From NCBI RefSeq assembly GCF_036964665.1, contig NZ_JBAMDA010000001.1, positions 1-64,000 of the forward strand: a stretch of DNA of 64,000 bases, written 5' to 3'. This DNA is from Nitrobacter sp. NHB1. Its GTDB lineage: Bacteria; Pseudomonadota; Alphaproteobacteria; Rhizobiales; Xanthobacteraceae. The position numbers and the translations under genes were made by a program. Below are positions 37,076 through 46,540 of this stretch, piece after piece. How positions within the stretch are numbered: position 1 is the stretch's first letter; every line of letters begins with the position of its first letter. The notes below the pieces were generated by a model. It was not told the origin of the DNA and did no database searches. It saw only the letters and a list, made by a program, of their open reading frames with translations.

Positions 37076-37312
37076 GAATGCCCCTTCACGATCGTCCTTA
37101 TGCCTATCGCCTCAATCGCGACTTTCCTGTGGCAAAACGGCGAAGCCGGCGCATGGGCTGGTACGGGTTCCATCGTCTTGGTCGAAAAAAAAGGAACCCC
37201 GGTGGCTTCCGGTCGTTGAGCGAGAGCGTGCCGCCGTGGGCATCGGCGGCTGGCGTCATCACTGCGCACGAATCCGCGAACGGCAAAAGCAGAAGCGGAT
37301 GGGAGAAGCATC

Positions 37313-37513
37313 ATGGCCGCTGTCGTATCTGATTATTTGCCTCATCAAAACCCTTGCGCGCAATGTGGCAAGCCGATTGCCACGCCGGTCTGGTTCGAGG
37401 ACGAGCCGCGCCGGACCTGGTATCTCTGGCAGTGCGCCCACTGCGGCTACCAGTTCGAAGCAGTCGCGTTCTTCGCCGAGATCAACGGCGAGCCGAGCGT
37501 GATAGCCGCCTGA
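37313..37513 (+). CDS. small zinc-ribbon protein
   Basis: 66 aa with two CxxC knuckles, PCAQCGKPI and QCAHCGYQF, about 22 residues apart: a typical zinc ribbon. GGGAGAAG stands 8 bases before the ATG. No other domain; function unknown. Confidence 0.75.
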   Translation: MAAVVSDYLPHQNPCAQCGKPIATPVWFEDEPRRTWYLWQCAHCGYQFEAVAFFAEINGEPSVIAA

Positions 37514-37766
37514 CGGCGGTCTGTTCTGGCGGTCACACCATCGCGTCGTTTTGCCGCATATCGCAGGAACGGCGGTGGCGTCGGCGCGTTGGTGCTCGCT
37601 GCTTGATTGCTTCATCGATGTATCGCTCGCGCGGTGATGGGGTGCGCTGCTAAGTGGGCGAGCCGTTCCGTTCCCTCGGGGAACCCCAACAATCCGGAAT
37701 GTTTTCGGGAACCACTGCCGGAGTCGTGTGTTCTCGCTATTCATTTCAATCGAAGGAGGTGCACTG
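37514..37766. other. intergenic, nothing recognised
   Basis: About 250 bases leading to the PRC-barrel gene. No convincing coding frame or RNA structure beyond a strong AAGGAGGT ribosome site at its right end. Confidence 0.4.
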
Positions 37767-38294
37767 ATGATTTCCAGGTATATGACCGCCGCATTGATCG
37801 GATCCGCATTGCTGGCGACGGCGGCGGTCGCGCAAACGTCAACCACCACGACGACGAACACCATGAGTGCTCCGGCGGCTCCGTTGTCAGAGTCCGGCTA
37901 TCATGGCGACTGGCGCTCGTCGAAAATGATCGGCCTGAACGTATACAACGATGCCCACGAGAAACTCGGCTCGATCAGCGATCTGCTGCTTGACAAGAGT
38001 GGAAAGATCAACGCGGCGGTGATTGGCGTCGGCGGATTCCTCGGTGTCGGCGAGCGACTGGTTGCGGTGAATTTTGACAAGCTCAAGTTCGTCGACACGC
38101 CTGTGCCGTCGACATCGGCCTCGACGACAGCGCCGGCGGGCAGCAGCAAGAGTTCGGAGACCACCACAGGCGCGGCGACATCCGCGCCGGCAGCGACGAA
38201 CACGAAGACCAATCCGTGGTATCCGGATCACGCGGTTTTCGGTGCGACCAAGGAACAGTTGAAGGCGATGCCTGAGTTCAAGTATTCGACCTGA
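37767..38294 (+). CDS. exported PRC-barrel domain protein
   Basis: 175 aa. Signal peptide MISRYMTAALIGSALLATA and AVAQ cleavage site, then a Thr-rich linker, a PRC-barrel (SSKMIGLNVYNDAHEKLGSI, VGGFLGVGERLVAVNF) and a Ser/Thr/Ala-rich segment. The C-terminus has DHAVFGATKEQLKAMPEF, a common tail in these proteins. I use the ATG at 37767 because AAGGAGGT is positioned 7 bases before it. Such proteins are abundant in Bradyrhizobium relatives and are thought to act in the envelope or stress response; partner unknown. Confidence 0.85.
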   Translation: MISRYMTAALIGSALLATAAVAQTSTTTTTNTMSAPAAPLSESGYHGDWRSSKMIGLNVYNDAHEKLGSISDLLLDKSGKINAAVIGVGGFLGVGERLVAVNFDKLKFVDTPVPSTSASTTAPAGSSKSSETTTGAATSAPAATNTKTNPWYPDHAVFGATKEQLKAMPEFKYST

Positions 38295-38561
38295 GTTGGC
38301 GGATCGAACGGTGGAACAGCAGCGCGCCCGGTTTTTGGCCGGGCGCGTTTTGTATGGCGGTATACAGGCGACTTCATGCCTGCCATCCCCGGTCGAGCAA
38401 TTCTCGTTCAAACGGAGCGCATCATCGGAGCGAGTTCGCTCTCCCGCTTTCGGAGGAGAACCGGCGCGAATGCCGCGGAACAGCGGCTATCGGCGGAGAC
38501 GTCGTTGTTAGCTTACAGTCGGCAGGACCGACCTGGGTTCTGTCATCGAACGGAGGACGAC

Positions 38562-38774
38562 ATGGCTGAGAGTGTCTACAAGGTGATCGAACTGATCGGC
38601 ACCAGCAAGGAATCCTGGGAGAAGGCGGCCAAGGCGGCGGTCGAGCGGGCGGGACAATCGCTCCGGGATCTTCGCGTCGCGGAAGTTGTCAAACTCGACA
38701 TGCAACTGGACGACAAGGGCAAGGTCGAGGCCTATCGCGCCAAGCTCAGGGTCTCGTTCAAATTCGAGGACTAG
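38562..38774 (+). CDS. dodecin, flavin-storage protein
   Basis: 70-aa member of the dodecin family, which forms hollow dodecamers binding flavins. SVYKVIELIGTSKESWEKAA and AEVVKLDMQLDDKGKVEAYR are the two conserved blocks. GGAGG lies 6 bases before the ATG at 38562. The stretch upstream from 38295 holds no gene. Confidence 0.92.
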   Translation: MAESVYKVIELIGTSKESWEKAAKAAVERAGQSLRDLRVAEVVKLDMQLDDKGKVEAYRAKLRVSFKFED

Positions 38775-38968
38775 ATCTGAGCGTGACGGGGTTTGATTGA
38801 ATCGTCATTCCCGGCTTCATGCCGGGCATCCGGGTCTTGAAACCTTAAATCCGATCAAAGACGCGGCTGGCCGAGGCCGGGCAACGTGAAAGCGAGGCGA
38901 CGCCGTTCTTCGAACGGCTCGGCCCAGCCTACGCATTGAAAGGCTTCATCGTCGCCTCATCCGGGCTG

Positions 38969-40525
38969 TTACAGTGCCGGCAGTGTCTTGACCTCGACGT
39001 TCACGGCGCCCGCCGCTTCCGCAATGACGCGCAGCGTTTTGGAATCAAACGCGATGTCGGCGAGTTTCAGGCTGGTGATCTCGGCTTTGACCCTGACCCC
39101 GTCCTCGTTCTTCTGAAAACCCGCGATGACCGCGGCGATCTTCTCTCGCGCATTCGATGCGAACGGCTTGAGGTCGATGGTTGCCTTCTCGGCCAAGGTT
39201 TGTTGCAGATAGGGCATCGCGGCGTGCGCGGCGGCGCCGAGCAGGCCGAATGCGGCTTCGGATTCGACCGCAAGCTGGATATCGGTCAGGCGCAGGGTCT
39301 GCTGGGCCTGGTCGAGCACCGGTCTGCCCCAGATGTGGACGGTGGCCTCGCCGCCGAAACCGAACCAGCTTTTTTTCTCCTTCGCATGAACCAGCAGCGA
39401 GATCAGAAGCCGGTCGCCCGCAGCCGCGACGCTGGCCTGCTTGACGGTGACGGCGACCGGGCCGCTGCCATCCTCGGGAAACGTCTTGCCGGCGAACTGC
39501 GCCTCGATGATCCTGTTGATGTCGGTGAAGGGCACGTCGATCGGAACACCGATGTTCAGTCGGCCCGGTGTGGCCGGCACGATGGCGAGCCTCGTGGGAA
39601 ACGGACAGTCCGGCTTGGTTGCCGCGGTGGTGATCCGCGTTTCGGCCTCGACGCCGAGCGTTAGCGTAACGTTGCTGGTGTCGATGTGCGGTTGAGTTGC
39701 GACGGCGCGCACCGGCTTCAGCTCGAGATACAGGTCCTGCAACCCGGCTGCGCCCTGCAACGGGATCGAGCGGCACATCTGTGCCCATTGCAGCCGCGCG
39801 CTGCGCTCCAGCGCGGGATCGTTGCGGATGCGCTGTTGCAGGTTCGCGAGCTGTTCGTTGACCGCCCTGTCGATGACGGGCTTGACCTGTGAGGGGACAT
39901 TGACGCGGGCGCCTGCGACCGAGACGTTGGTATCGCCGAGATTGACCTGCGCGGTCATGTTGGGGTCGATGCGCCAGTTCGCGGTCAGCACCGGCCGCGC
40001 CGTCATCACGACGTTGCCCTTGATCTCGGCGTTGGCGTTCAGGTTCTTGATGTTCACGCGGCCGATCTGCTTGGCGACGTTGCCGCCGAGCAGGCTTGCG
40101 AGCGCGTTGCCGACCGCGCCCTGGGCATTGGCCGACAGCGATCCCGTGACCTTGAGGGTGCCGGTCAGCGGCGTCGAGAGCGACAGCACGTTGTTAGCGC
40201 CCGTGGCGCTGATCGCACCACGCGATGCGGTCCATCCGATGTCCGCGTTCTGGAGGATCTGCGCCGCCGGATTCTCGGCCTTGCCGGCGAAGGTGTGCGG
40301 AGCGGCGCGGTCGGCGGCGTCGCGAATGACGGCGAGCGGGATTGTGATCGGCGCGACGATGCTCGAACTGCGGTTGACAGGGGGCAACCGCGGCAATGTC
40401 GCAAGGGCGGGCTTGGTGATTCCACGCGGCGACAACCAGTCCATGGCCTTGAGACTGACAAGGAACGAGACCGCAAGGACCCCGATGCCGAGCAGGATGG
40501 TTTTGAGATTGAGCTCCGGCCGCAT
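38969..40525 (-). CDS. DUF4403 family protein
   Basis: 518 aa with an N-terminal membrane anchor (TILLGIGVLAVSFLVSL, residues 9-25), then a long beta-rich periplasmic part. IVAPITIPLAVIRDAADRAAP at about residue 55 is the characteristic start of DUF4403, a family thought to have BPI/TULIP-like lipid-binding folds. Repeated blocks such as LAEKATIDLKPFASNAREKI near the end are typical. Probably an envelope lipid-handling protein; no partner adjoins. Confidence 0.85.
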   Translation of the reverse strand: MRPELNLKTILLGIGVLAVSFLVSLKAMDWLSPRGITKPALATLPRLPPVNRSSSIVAPITIPLAVIRDAADRAAPHTFAGKAENPAAQILQNADIGWTASRGAISATGANNVLSLSTPLTGTLKVTGSLSANAQGAVGNALASLLGGNVAKQIGRVNIKNLNANAEIKGNVVMTARPVLTANWRIDPNMTAQVNLGDTNVSVAGARVNVPSQVKPVIDRAVNEQLANLQQRIRNDPALERSARLQWAQMCRSIPLQGAAGLQDLYLELKPVRAVATQPHIDTSNVTLTLGVEAETRITTAATKPDCPFPTRLAIVPATPGRLNIGVPIDVPFTDINRIIEAQFAGKTFPEDGSGPVAVTVKQASVAAAGDRLLISLLVHAKEKKSWFGFGGEATVHIWGRPVLDQAQQTLRLTDIQLAVESEAAFGLLGAAAHAAMPYLQQTLAEKATIDLKPFASNAREKIAAVIAGFQKNEDGVRVKAEITSLKLADIAFDSKTLRVIAEAAGAVNVEVKTLPAL

Positions 40526-40677
40526 TGGCTCCCCGGCGCGATTGCCCCGATTCCGAGTCTACAGGCAGCGGGCAATGGATGCCAGTGCAGCGCGGCTGCA
40601 CCGATTGCATCCGTACTCACCCGACGCGGTGAATGCGGAAGCAGAGAAGCAGAACCGAAGTCGTGTGGGGCGGGTCG

Positions 40678-40761
40678 CTAGAAAACGCCCAACACGATCG
40701 CGCCGACGAAGGCGAGCGCGATGTAGGCGGTCACAACGCTCATGCGGCCGGCGAAAGTCAT
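40678..40761 (-). CDS. 27-residue single-span membrane protein
   Basis: MTFAGRMSVVTAYIALAFVG followed by AIVLGVF: one membrane helix. GGGAG lies 8 bases before the ATG at 40761. The larger frame around it (from 40878) has no domain content. Its size is typical of small inner-membrane peptides; function unknown. Confidence 0.55.
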   Translation of the reverse strand: MTFAGRMSVVTAYIALAFVGAIVLGVF

Positions 40762-40942
40762 GCGACGACTCCCTGATCGATCACGCCGTTGGTTGGTCCC
40801 AACGCGGAAGCTGGCAACCCGTTCCCGGCGGAAAAAGTCAGCCTTGCTGCCCGCTTCCGTTGTGCATCGCCGCAACATGGTTAAAAAGGACTGAAAGCAA
40901 CCCGTTGAAGAAGCCTTAAATAAATTCGTTGAACGTGCGCGG

Positions 40943-42163
40943 ATGACGCGCAGAGTTGCCTTGTATCTCGTCGGCTCCGTCGTCCTTGTGTCGCTGGCCG
41001 GTTGCGGGCGCGGTTTCTTTCAGACCGCGGAACGCGAACCGTGGCGGGCCAAGGCCGAAGTCGCATGTCTGAAATCCGGCGAGGTCAAAGAAAGCGCCGA
41101 ACTCGTTCGTATCCGCCCGATCAGTGGTCCCGGCATTTGCGGCGCCGAATTTCCTCTGAAGGTCTCGGCGCTCGGTGAAAGTCCGGCTTACGGCTTTGCC
41201 GACGAGGATATCAGGCCCCCTGCGTCGATTGGTCGCAATCAGCCGCGCTGGCCGGTCGCCCAGCCGTCCTATTCGCCACCGCCGCCGTCGTATCCGGAAA
41301 CAGCCGCTCGTCAGTCCGCTTATGGCGGCGGGCCGAGCGGCCCGGTCTCGCTGAGCGCGCCCGGCGTGCATCCGGCCGACGACCAGATCGCATTGCCGGC
41401 AGAGGGAGCGGATCGCGCATCGTCCTATCCGTCGGGTGATCGTTACGCGCAACCGTATCCCGATTTGCAATCCCGGCTCCAATCCCAGTCCTACGGCGGC
41501 GAGCGGTCGTCGGCATATCCCGCAACGCCAGTCGTTGGCTCGTCACAAAATCCGTCGTTGCCGCGGCTCGGACCGGCGCGCGGGACGATCACGAACGCGG
41601 TCGGGCCCGTCACGGTGAAGCCGGCCGCGACGCTTGCCTGTCCGATCGTCTCGGCGCTCGATCGCTGGTTCGCGGATGCGGTGCAGCCGGCGGCGATGCG
41701 CTGGTTCGGCGCGCGCGTCGTCGAGATCAAGCAGATATCCGCCTATTCCTGCCGCGGCATGAACGGCAATCCGCACGCACATATTTCCGAGCACGCCTTC
41801 GGCAACGCGCTCGATATCGCCGGATTTGCGCTGGCTGACGGACGATACGTTTCGGTGCAGCACGGCTGGAAGGGGCTGCCGGAAGAGCAGGGTTTCCTGC
41901 GCGATGTGGAAGCGTCGGCCTGTCAGCGCTTCACCACGGTGCTGGCGCCCGGCGCGAACGTCTATCACTATAATCACATCCACGTCGATCTGATGCGCCG
42001 CGCGAGCCGCCGCTCGGTCTGCAAGCCGGCGGCGGTATCGGGCGAGGAAATCGCGGCGCGCGCCGCGCGCGGCTCGTATGCCGGTCGCGGGCCTGCGGTG
42101 ACAGGATCGCTGGGCGGCAGCAAGAGCCATTCGCATAGCCACGATGCGGATGACGACGAGTAG
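40943..42163 (+). CDS. extensin-like lipoprotein
   Basis: 406-aa envelope lipoprotein. Lipobox VSLAGC with Cys21 is clear. A Pro/Ser/Tyr-rich disordered linker runs from about residue 90 to 210. The C-terminal extensin-like domain (PF06904) has LACPIVSALDRWF, YSCRGMNGNPHAHISEHAFG, NALDIAGFALADGR and YHYNHIHVDLM, with His/Asp residues arranged as in D-Ala-D-Ala peptidase-like metalloenzymes. A His-rich tail (SHSHSHDADDDE) may bind metal. Single gene. Confidence 0.9.
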   Translation: MTRRVALYLVGSVVLVSLAGCGRGFFQTAEREPWRAKAEVACLKSGEVKESAELVRIRPISGPGICGAEFPLKVSALGESPAYGFADEDIRPPASIGRNQPRWPVAQPSYSPPPPSYPETAARQSAYGGGPSGPVSLSAPGVHPADDQIALPAEGADRASSYPSGDRYAQPYPDLQSRLQSQSYGGERSSAYPATPVVGSSQNPSLPRLGPARGTITNAVGPVTVKPAATLACPIVSALDRWFADAVQPAAMRWFGARVVEIKQISAYSCRGMNGNPHAHISEHAFGNALDIAGFALADGRYVSVQHGWKGLPEEQGFLRDVEASACQRFTTVLAPGANVYHYNHIHVDLMRRASRRSVCKPAAVSGEEIAARAARGSYAGRGPAVTGSLGGSKSHSHSHDADDDE

Positions 42164-42266
42164 GGCTCGCAAGCGGGTGTATTTGATATCCGCAAGCCGT
42201 CCGCTGCGCATTTTCCGAAATGGCGAGAGGTCCGGCGTGAATGCGCCGGACCCCTCATTCACAGTG

Positions 42267-42292
42267 AAACGCGTTTTCTTGACGCGAACCGG
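42267..42292. repeat. dispersed intergenic repeat (copy 1)
   Basis: ACGCGTTTTCTTGACGCGAA followed by CCGG (42269-42292) recurs with one mismatch at 44387-44410. Similar modules are scattered between genes of Bradyrhizobium relatives. Confidence 0.6.
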
Positions 42293-42351
42293 AAAGTCCA
42301 TCCTCGGGTCAAGCCCGAGGACAAGCTTCGCGCGAAAAACGCTTCGCGAAT

Positions 42352-42770
42352 ATATCAGCCAGCCTGTAAGCCGGGTTCTGTAGGGCACCGCGCGCTTGCA
42401 CACGCGATACGTGACGGCCATTCCTCTGGGACAACGTTTGCACGTTGCCTCATGCAACCTACCCGGACAGCGGGCCCGACATGGCCCTGCGATGTTATCG
42501 CCGAAGGCGAACCTCTCGCGATGCCGTCCCTATTCGGTTTTGCTCCCGGTGTGGTTTGCCATGCCGTCCCCGTTGCCGGAGACGCGGTGCGCTCTTACCG
42601 CACCTTTTCACCCTTGCCTGCTCCGGGGAGGAGGCGGTTCGTTCTCTGTGGCACTGTCCCTGGGGTCGCCCCCGCCGGACGTTATCCGGCACCGTATGTC
42701 GATGGAGCCCGGACTTTCCTCTCCCGCAGCCTTTCGACCATAGCGGGAGCGGCCGTCCAGCCGACTGACG
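42352..42770 (-). ncRNA. rnpB: RNase P RNA, class A
   Basis: Catalytic RNA of RNase P. On the minus strand the 5' end reads GGCTGGACGGCCGCTCCCGC, then GAGAGGAAAGTCCGGGCTCC (helix P4/J3-4 core). The 3' end has GGAACCCGGCTTACAGGCTGGC-like sequence: ACAGAACCCGGCTTACAGG. Both universally conserved regions and the length of about 410 nt fit alphaproteobacterial class A RNA. Ends are approximate. No protein is encoded here despite long open frames. Confidence 0.95.
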
Positions 42771-42912
42771 TGATACGCATGACGGTTGTGCGCGGTTGCG
42801 TCAAGCCACGCGGAACAGGCTCTAGCGATTTCGAAGATTTGCCGCCGAGTGGAACCCGCGCCGCCCGTTCGCCATTGAATCCCTGCGGCAACGTCCGCGA
42901 AGGGAGGTTTCA

Positions 42913-43068
42913 ATGACCGATTTGCACCTTTGGCGTCCGCCCCATGGCATGCCTATCGAGGACATGCGCGGGATCGTGCCCGAAGAGACAAACTACGCCA
43001 TCGGCTGGATGCTCAGCACGCTCTTGACGCTGGCGGTGGTGGGTGTCGTCTGGACGTTCGGCCTCTAA
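42913..43068 (+). CDS. 51-residue membrane protein
   Basis: MTDLHLWRPPHGMPIEDMRG, then one membrane span (MLSTLLTLAVVGVVWTFGL). GGGAGG stands 6 bases before the ATG at 42913. Complete short frame with good codon bias; not recognised. Confidence 0.6.
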   Translation: MTDLHLWRPPHGMPIEDMRGIVPEETNYAIGWMLSTLLTLAVVGVVWTFGL

Positions 43069-43196
43069 TTTGAAAGCCGATTTTTCCGACACCGAATGAA
43101 GGGACTCGGGCTATTCAGCGGTCGGGTTGTTTGCGCGACATCCCGCCGCGTTGTTCCACGGTGACCGATCGACATCTTTCCGCTACGGAGCGAGCA

Positions 43197-43580
43197 GTGA
43201 GCAACGATCACCGAGCAGAGTTGGATCGGCATTTTGCCTGGTTCGAAGGCAAAATGCCGCCACGATTGGCGAAATTCATCGGCTGGGTGCGCAAGCCGTC
43301 ATCGCGGCTGGTGCGTATTCCGCTGGCGATCGTGCTGATCGTCGGCGGCATCTTCAGTTTTCTGCCGGTGCTGGGGCTGTGGATGTTGCCGCTGGGACTC
43401 ATCCTGATCGCGCAGGATCTGCCGTTTCTGCAAGGACCGATGGCGCGGATGCTCGGCTGGGTCGAACGCAAATGGATGGAGCGGAAAGCCGCGAAACGCG
43501 CATGCGCGACTCAAATATCAAACGGCGGTGTGACTCAAATGCCAGTACGGCATGAAAAATCCACGCGCGGCGGCAATTGA
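43197..43580 (+). CDS. small inner-membrane protein, unknown family
   Basis: About 127 aa. KMPPRLAKFIGWVRKPSSRL leads into two close membrane spans: IPLAIVLIVGGIFSFLPVLG and LWMLPLGLILIAQDLPFL, followed by a basic tail. GTG at 43197, with CGGAG before it, is preferred; an ATG at 43131 would add 22 residues. Hairpin-type membrane protein common in Rhizobiales but without known function. Confidence 0.7.
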   Translation: MSNDHRAELDRHFAWFEGKMPPRLAKFIGWVRKPSSRLVRIPLAIVLIVGGIFSFLPVLGLWMLPLGLILIAQDLPFLQGPMARMLGWVERKWMERKAAKRACATQISNGGVTQMPVRHEKSTRGGN

Positions 43581-43600
43581 CAGTAAGATTTGTCTTTAAC

Positions 43601-43618
43601 GAATCAGCATGCTGATTC
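43601..43618. promoter_or_regulatory. 18-bp perfect palindrome before parA-like gene
   Basis: GAATCAGCATGCTGATTC, two 9-base arms with no spacer, 36 bases before the ParA-family start codon. Position and symmetry suit a dimeric operator, perhaps for autoregulation. Confidence 0.55.
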
Positions 43619-43653
43619 ATCTTAGTCTCCCGGGTCAATCTGGAGACCAAGGT

Positions 43654-44334
43654 ATGAACGTTATTGTTTTCGCATCGCGTAAAGGCGGTTCAGGCAAAAG
43701 CACCCTGGCCGCTCATCTTGCCGCGCAGGTTCATAAGGCTTCGAGGCCCTGTTTGCTGGTGGATGCAGATCCGCAGGGATCGCTGACGCTTTGGCACAAG
43801 CTGCGCGGCACCAACGAACCTCCGATCCGGACAGCCAACCGTTCCGTAACCGAGATCATCAACTCCGCGAAGCGCGACGGTTTCGAGTGGGTCTTTATCG
43901 ACACGCCTCCGAACCTGTCGGCCGTCGTCGATGACGCCATCCGGAATGCGACCATGGTCGTGATCCCGGCGCGGCCGGGCGTCTTCGACGTCAATGCCGT
44001 TCAGGATACCATCCAGACCTGCCGGTCCGCGCGCAGGCCTTATGCCGTTGTCATCAACGGCGCGCCGGCAATGCGCGATGGCTCCGAAAGCCCGATCGTC
44101 ACCATTGCCCGCGAGGCTCTTGCGAAATTTCGCGCTCCGGTTTGGAGCGGTCAGATTACCAATCGCGCCGACCTGCTGCTGGCGCTTGCACATGGCGAAG
44201 GCGCTCGCGAATACGATTCCCAGGGCCGAGCCGCCTCGGAAATCGGACGGCTGTGGGCGGCGATCGAACGCTCCGTCAAGGCGATCCGTGGCGCGGTGTC
44301 CTCGAGCGGGACCATGCACAAGCACGCAGCGTAG
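43654..44334 (+). CDS. ParA/MinD-family ATPase, orphan
   Basis: 226-aa deviant Walker ATPase. Walker A FASRKGGSGKSTLAAHLA (residues 6-23) has the signature Lys of ParA proteins, VDADPQGSL is the A' motif, and WVFIDTPPNLS is Walker B. TGG-rich membrane tail absent. No ParB or parS-like gene adjoins, so it is not a plasmid partition pair; orphan ParAs position chromosomes, cargo or polar complexes. Start at 43654 with TGGAGACC upstream. Confidence 0.88.
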   Translation: MNVIVFASRKGGSGKSTLAAHLAAQVHKASRPCLLVDADPQGSLTLWHKLRGTNEPPIRTANRSVTEIINSAKRDGFEWVFIDTPPNLSAVVDDAIRNATMVVIPARPGVFDVNAVQDTIQTCRSARRPYAVVINGAPAMRDGSESPIVTIAREALAKFRAPVWSGQITNRADLLLALAHGEGAREYDSQGRAASEIGRLWAAIERSVKAIRGAVSSSGTMHKHAA

Positions 44335-44633
44335 AACTTTTCCGCTTCTGACGGTATCAGAAGCGGGCCTCTATGATTTTGATTTGACGCGTTTTCTTCA
44401 CGCGAACCGGTATGTGCGGCCAACATAGTCGCCATACAAAACTGATAGCCAGGCCCCGCCGCCGCTGGGAGGAGGGGGCAAAGTACGGCGCGCGAAGCCT
44501 TGGCATATGTGAAGTATGATCCTCGCCGGGGCGTCGCGACAATCGACGAGACCGCATGTCTGTCATGCGGAGTCCGGAGTTTGGACGACGCTGTCGCGAG
44601 CCTGGGCATCGCAAAAAATCCGCCGCGGGCGGA
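44335..44633. other. intergenic with hairpin and repeat
   Basis: Holds a 10-bp hairpin (CCGCTTCTGA...TCAGAAGCGG, about 44341-44366) that may end the parA transcript, and a second copy of the dispersed repeat (44387-44410). A 61-codon plus-strand frame at 44500 is not convincing. Confidence 0.5.
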
Positions 44634-45557
44634 TCAGGACGGCCAGCGCTGCGCCTTGCTGACCACAAAATCGCGGAAGGCCTGAATACGTGCGACGGCC
44701 CTCAACTCTTCAGGATACACGAAATAGGTATCGAGCTGAATCGAATCGGATTCGCTGAACAGTTGCACCAGGCGGTTGTTCTCGCCGACCAGATAATCCG
44801 GCAGCGCAGCTATGCCGAGGCTCTGCTTACAGGCGCTGAACAGGCCCAGTATGTTGTTAACGGTAAAGTACGGTTGGCGCGGTCCTGAGCCGTTGCGGCC
44901 GGCCTGGACAAGCCAATTGCGATTCTGGAGATGAGCCGACGCATATGTATCGCTGAGCAGGATGATGCGATGTCCGTCGAGTTCCTCCAGTGTCCGCGGG
45001 GTACCGAAGTGTTTGACGTATTCGGTCGAACAGTAGGCGTGAAAACCGATCGCAAACAGCTTGCGCTGAATGAGATCGGGCTGGGTCGGCTTGTGTGTGC
45101 GGATGGCGACATCAGCCTCGCGCATCGACAGATCGAGTTCTTCGTCGGTGAGAATCAGCGAGATCCGGATCTCCGGATAGAGCGCGGTGAATTCGCCAAG
45201 CCGGGGAATCAGCCAGTTGATGCCGACGCTCGGCGTCGTCGTCACCTTGAGGTCCCCGCTCGGCCGCTCGCGGCTGTCGGTGAGCTTGGCGCGCGCCGCC
45301 TGCAATTGGATGAAGACCTCGTGCGCGGTGCGAAACAGCAGGTCGCCCTGTTCGGTCAGGATCAGTCCCCGCGCATGGCGATGAAACAGCGCCACCGAAA
45401 GCTCTTGCTCCAGCGCGCCGACCTGCCGTGATACGGCAGACTGCGACAGCCCGAGCTGTTCGCCGGCGTGTGTGAAGCTGCCGGCCTCGGCGGCGGCATG
45501 AAACACCTTCAGCTTGTCCCAGTCCATGTCGGTAAAACCGTCGCGATTCCGTAGCAT
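44634..45557 (-). CDS. LysR-family transcriptional regulator
   Basis: 307 aa (297 if started at the internal ATG at 45527). N-terminal winged HTH is complete: DWDKLKVFHAAAEAGSFTHA then LGLSQSAVSRQVGALEQEL. The effector domain (GDLKVTTTPSVGINWLIPRL...) follows. Only 2 bases separate its start from the trxB stop, on the same strand, so it may be cotranscribed with trxB. Its target and effector cannot be read; it resembles VtlR-like rhizobial regulators. Confidence 0.92.
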   Translation of the reverse strand: MLRNRDGFTDMDWDKLKVFHAAAEAGSFTHAGEQLGLSQSAVSRQVGALEQELSVALFHRHARGLILTEQGDLLFRTAHEVFIQLQAARAKLTDSRERPSGDLKVTTTPSVGINWLIPRLGEFTALYPEIRISLILTDEELDLSMREADVAIRTHKPTQPDLIQRKLFAIGFHAYCSTEYVKHFGTPRTLEELDGHRIILLSDTYASAHLQNRNWLVQAGRNGSGPRQPYFTVNNILGLFSACKQSLGIAALPDYLVGENNRLVQLFSESDSIQLDTYFVYPEELRAVARIQAFRDFVVSKAQRWPS

Positions 45558-45559
45558 TG

Positions 45560-46540
45560 TTACTCCGCAGCCGCGCGGTCGCTCGCATGCGCGGCGAGAA
45601 ACCGTTCGGCCTCCAGTGCAGCCATGCAGCCAAGGCCCGCGGCCGTGACTGCCTGGCGATAAACCTCGTCCGCGACATCGCCGGCTGCGAACAGGCCGGG
45701 CACCGACGTTGCCGTCGAGTTCGGTGCAACCTCGACGTAGCCCGAGCTTTTCAGCTTGACCTTGCCCGCCACCAGTTCGGTGGCCGGCGCGTGGCCGATC
45801 GCGACGAAAACGCCGTCGGCTGCGACCTCGCTCACGGCGCCGGTCTTGACGTTCTTTAGCCGGGCATGGGTGACCTTGGGCGGATTTTCGGCGCCGCAGA
45901 TTTCGTCGATGACGTTGTCCCAGACCACCTTGATCTTGGGATGCTTGAATGCGCGATCTTGCAGGATGCGTTCGGCGCGGAAATGATCGCGGCGATGAAC
46001 GAGGGTGACCTGCGAGGCGAAATTGGTCAGAAACAGCGCTTCCTCGACCGCGGTGTTTCCGCCGCCGACCACGATCACGTTCTTGCCACGGTAGAAGAAG
46101 CCGTCGCAGGTGGCGCAGGCCGAGACGCCGAATCCCTTGAACTTGTCCTCGGACGGCAGACCGAGCCAGCGTGCCTGCGCGCCGGTGGCAAGGATCACGG
46201 TCTCGGCAAGGTAGACCTCGCCGCTATCGCAGGTCAGCCGGAACGGCCGCTGCGACACATCGAGTGAATTCACCATATCGGTGACGATCCTGGTGCCGAC
46301 ATGCGTCGCCTGCTTCTCCATCTGCTCCATCAGCCATGGCCCCTGGATCACGTCCGCAAAGCCGGGATAGTTTTCGACATCGGTCGTAATGGTGAGTTGG
46401 CCGCCGGGCTGGATGCCCTGGATCAGCACCGGTTCCAGCATGGCGCGCGCAGCATAGATGGCCGCCGTATAGCCTGCTGGACCAGAGCCGATGATGACAA
46501 CCTTGGCGTGGGCGGAAGCAGGCATCGGTCGGGACCCCAT
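45560..46540 (-). CDS. trxB: thioredoxin reductase
   Basis: FAD/NADPH enzyme regenerating reduced thioredoxin. 326 aa. FAD site VVIIGSGPAGYTAAIYAARA, redox pair in GVSACATCDGFFYRGK (CxxC), NADPH site VIVVGGGNTAVEEALFL and C-terminal GLFAAGDVADEVYRQAVTAAG. ATG at 46525 (MPASAHAK) is an alternative start. Divergent from the Lrp-type regulator gene 256 bases away, a conserved arrangement in alphaproteobacteria. Confidence 0.96.
   Translation of the reverse strand: MGSRPMPASAHAKVVIIGSGPAGYTAAIYAARAMLEPVLIQGIQPGGQLTITTDVENYPGFADVIQGPWLMEQMEKQATHVGTRIVTDMVNSLDVSQRPFRLTCDSGEVYLAETVILATGAQARWLGLPSEDKFKGFGVSACATCDGFFYRGKNVIVVGGGNTAVEEALFLTNFASQVTLVHRRDHFRAERILQDRAFKHPKIKVVWDNVIDEICGAENPPKVTHARLKNVKTGAVSEVAADGVFVAIGHAPATELVAGKVKLKSSGYVEVAPNSTATSVPGLFAAGDVADEVYRQAVTAAGLGCMAALEAERFLAAHASDRAAAE

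Noticed and set aside
42396-42916. Several plus- and minus-strand frames over 100 codons
   Set aside because: They overlap RNase P RNA, whose conserved elements explain the sequence.
44500-44685. A 61-codon frame with two cysteines upstream of the LysR gene end
   Set aside because: Overlaps the 3' end of the LysR gene, no ribosome site and no known family.
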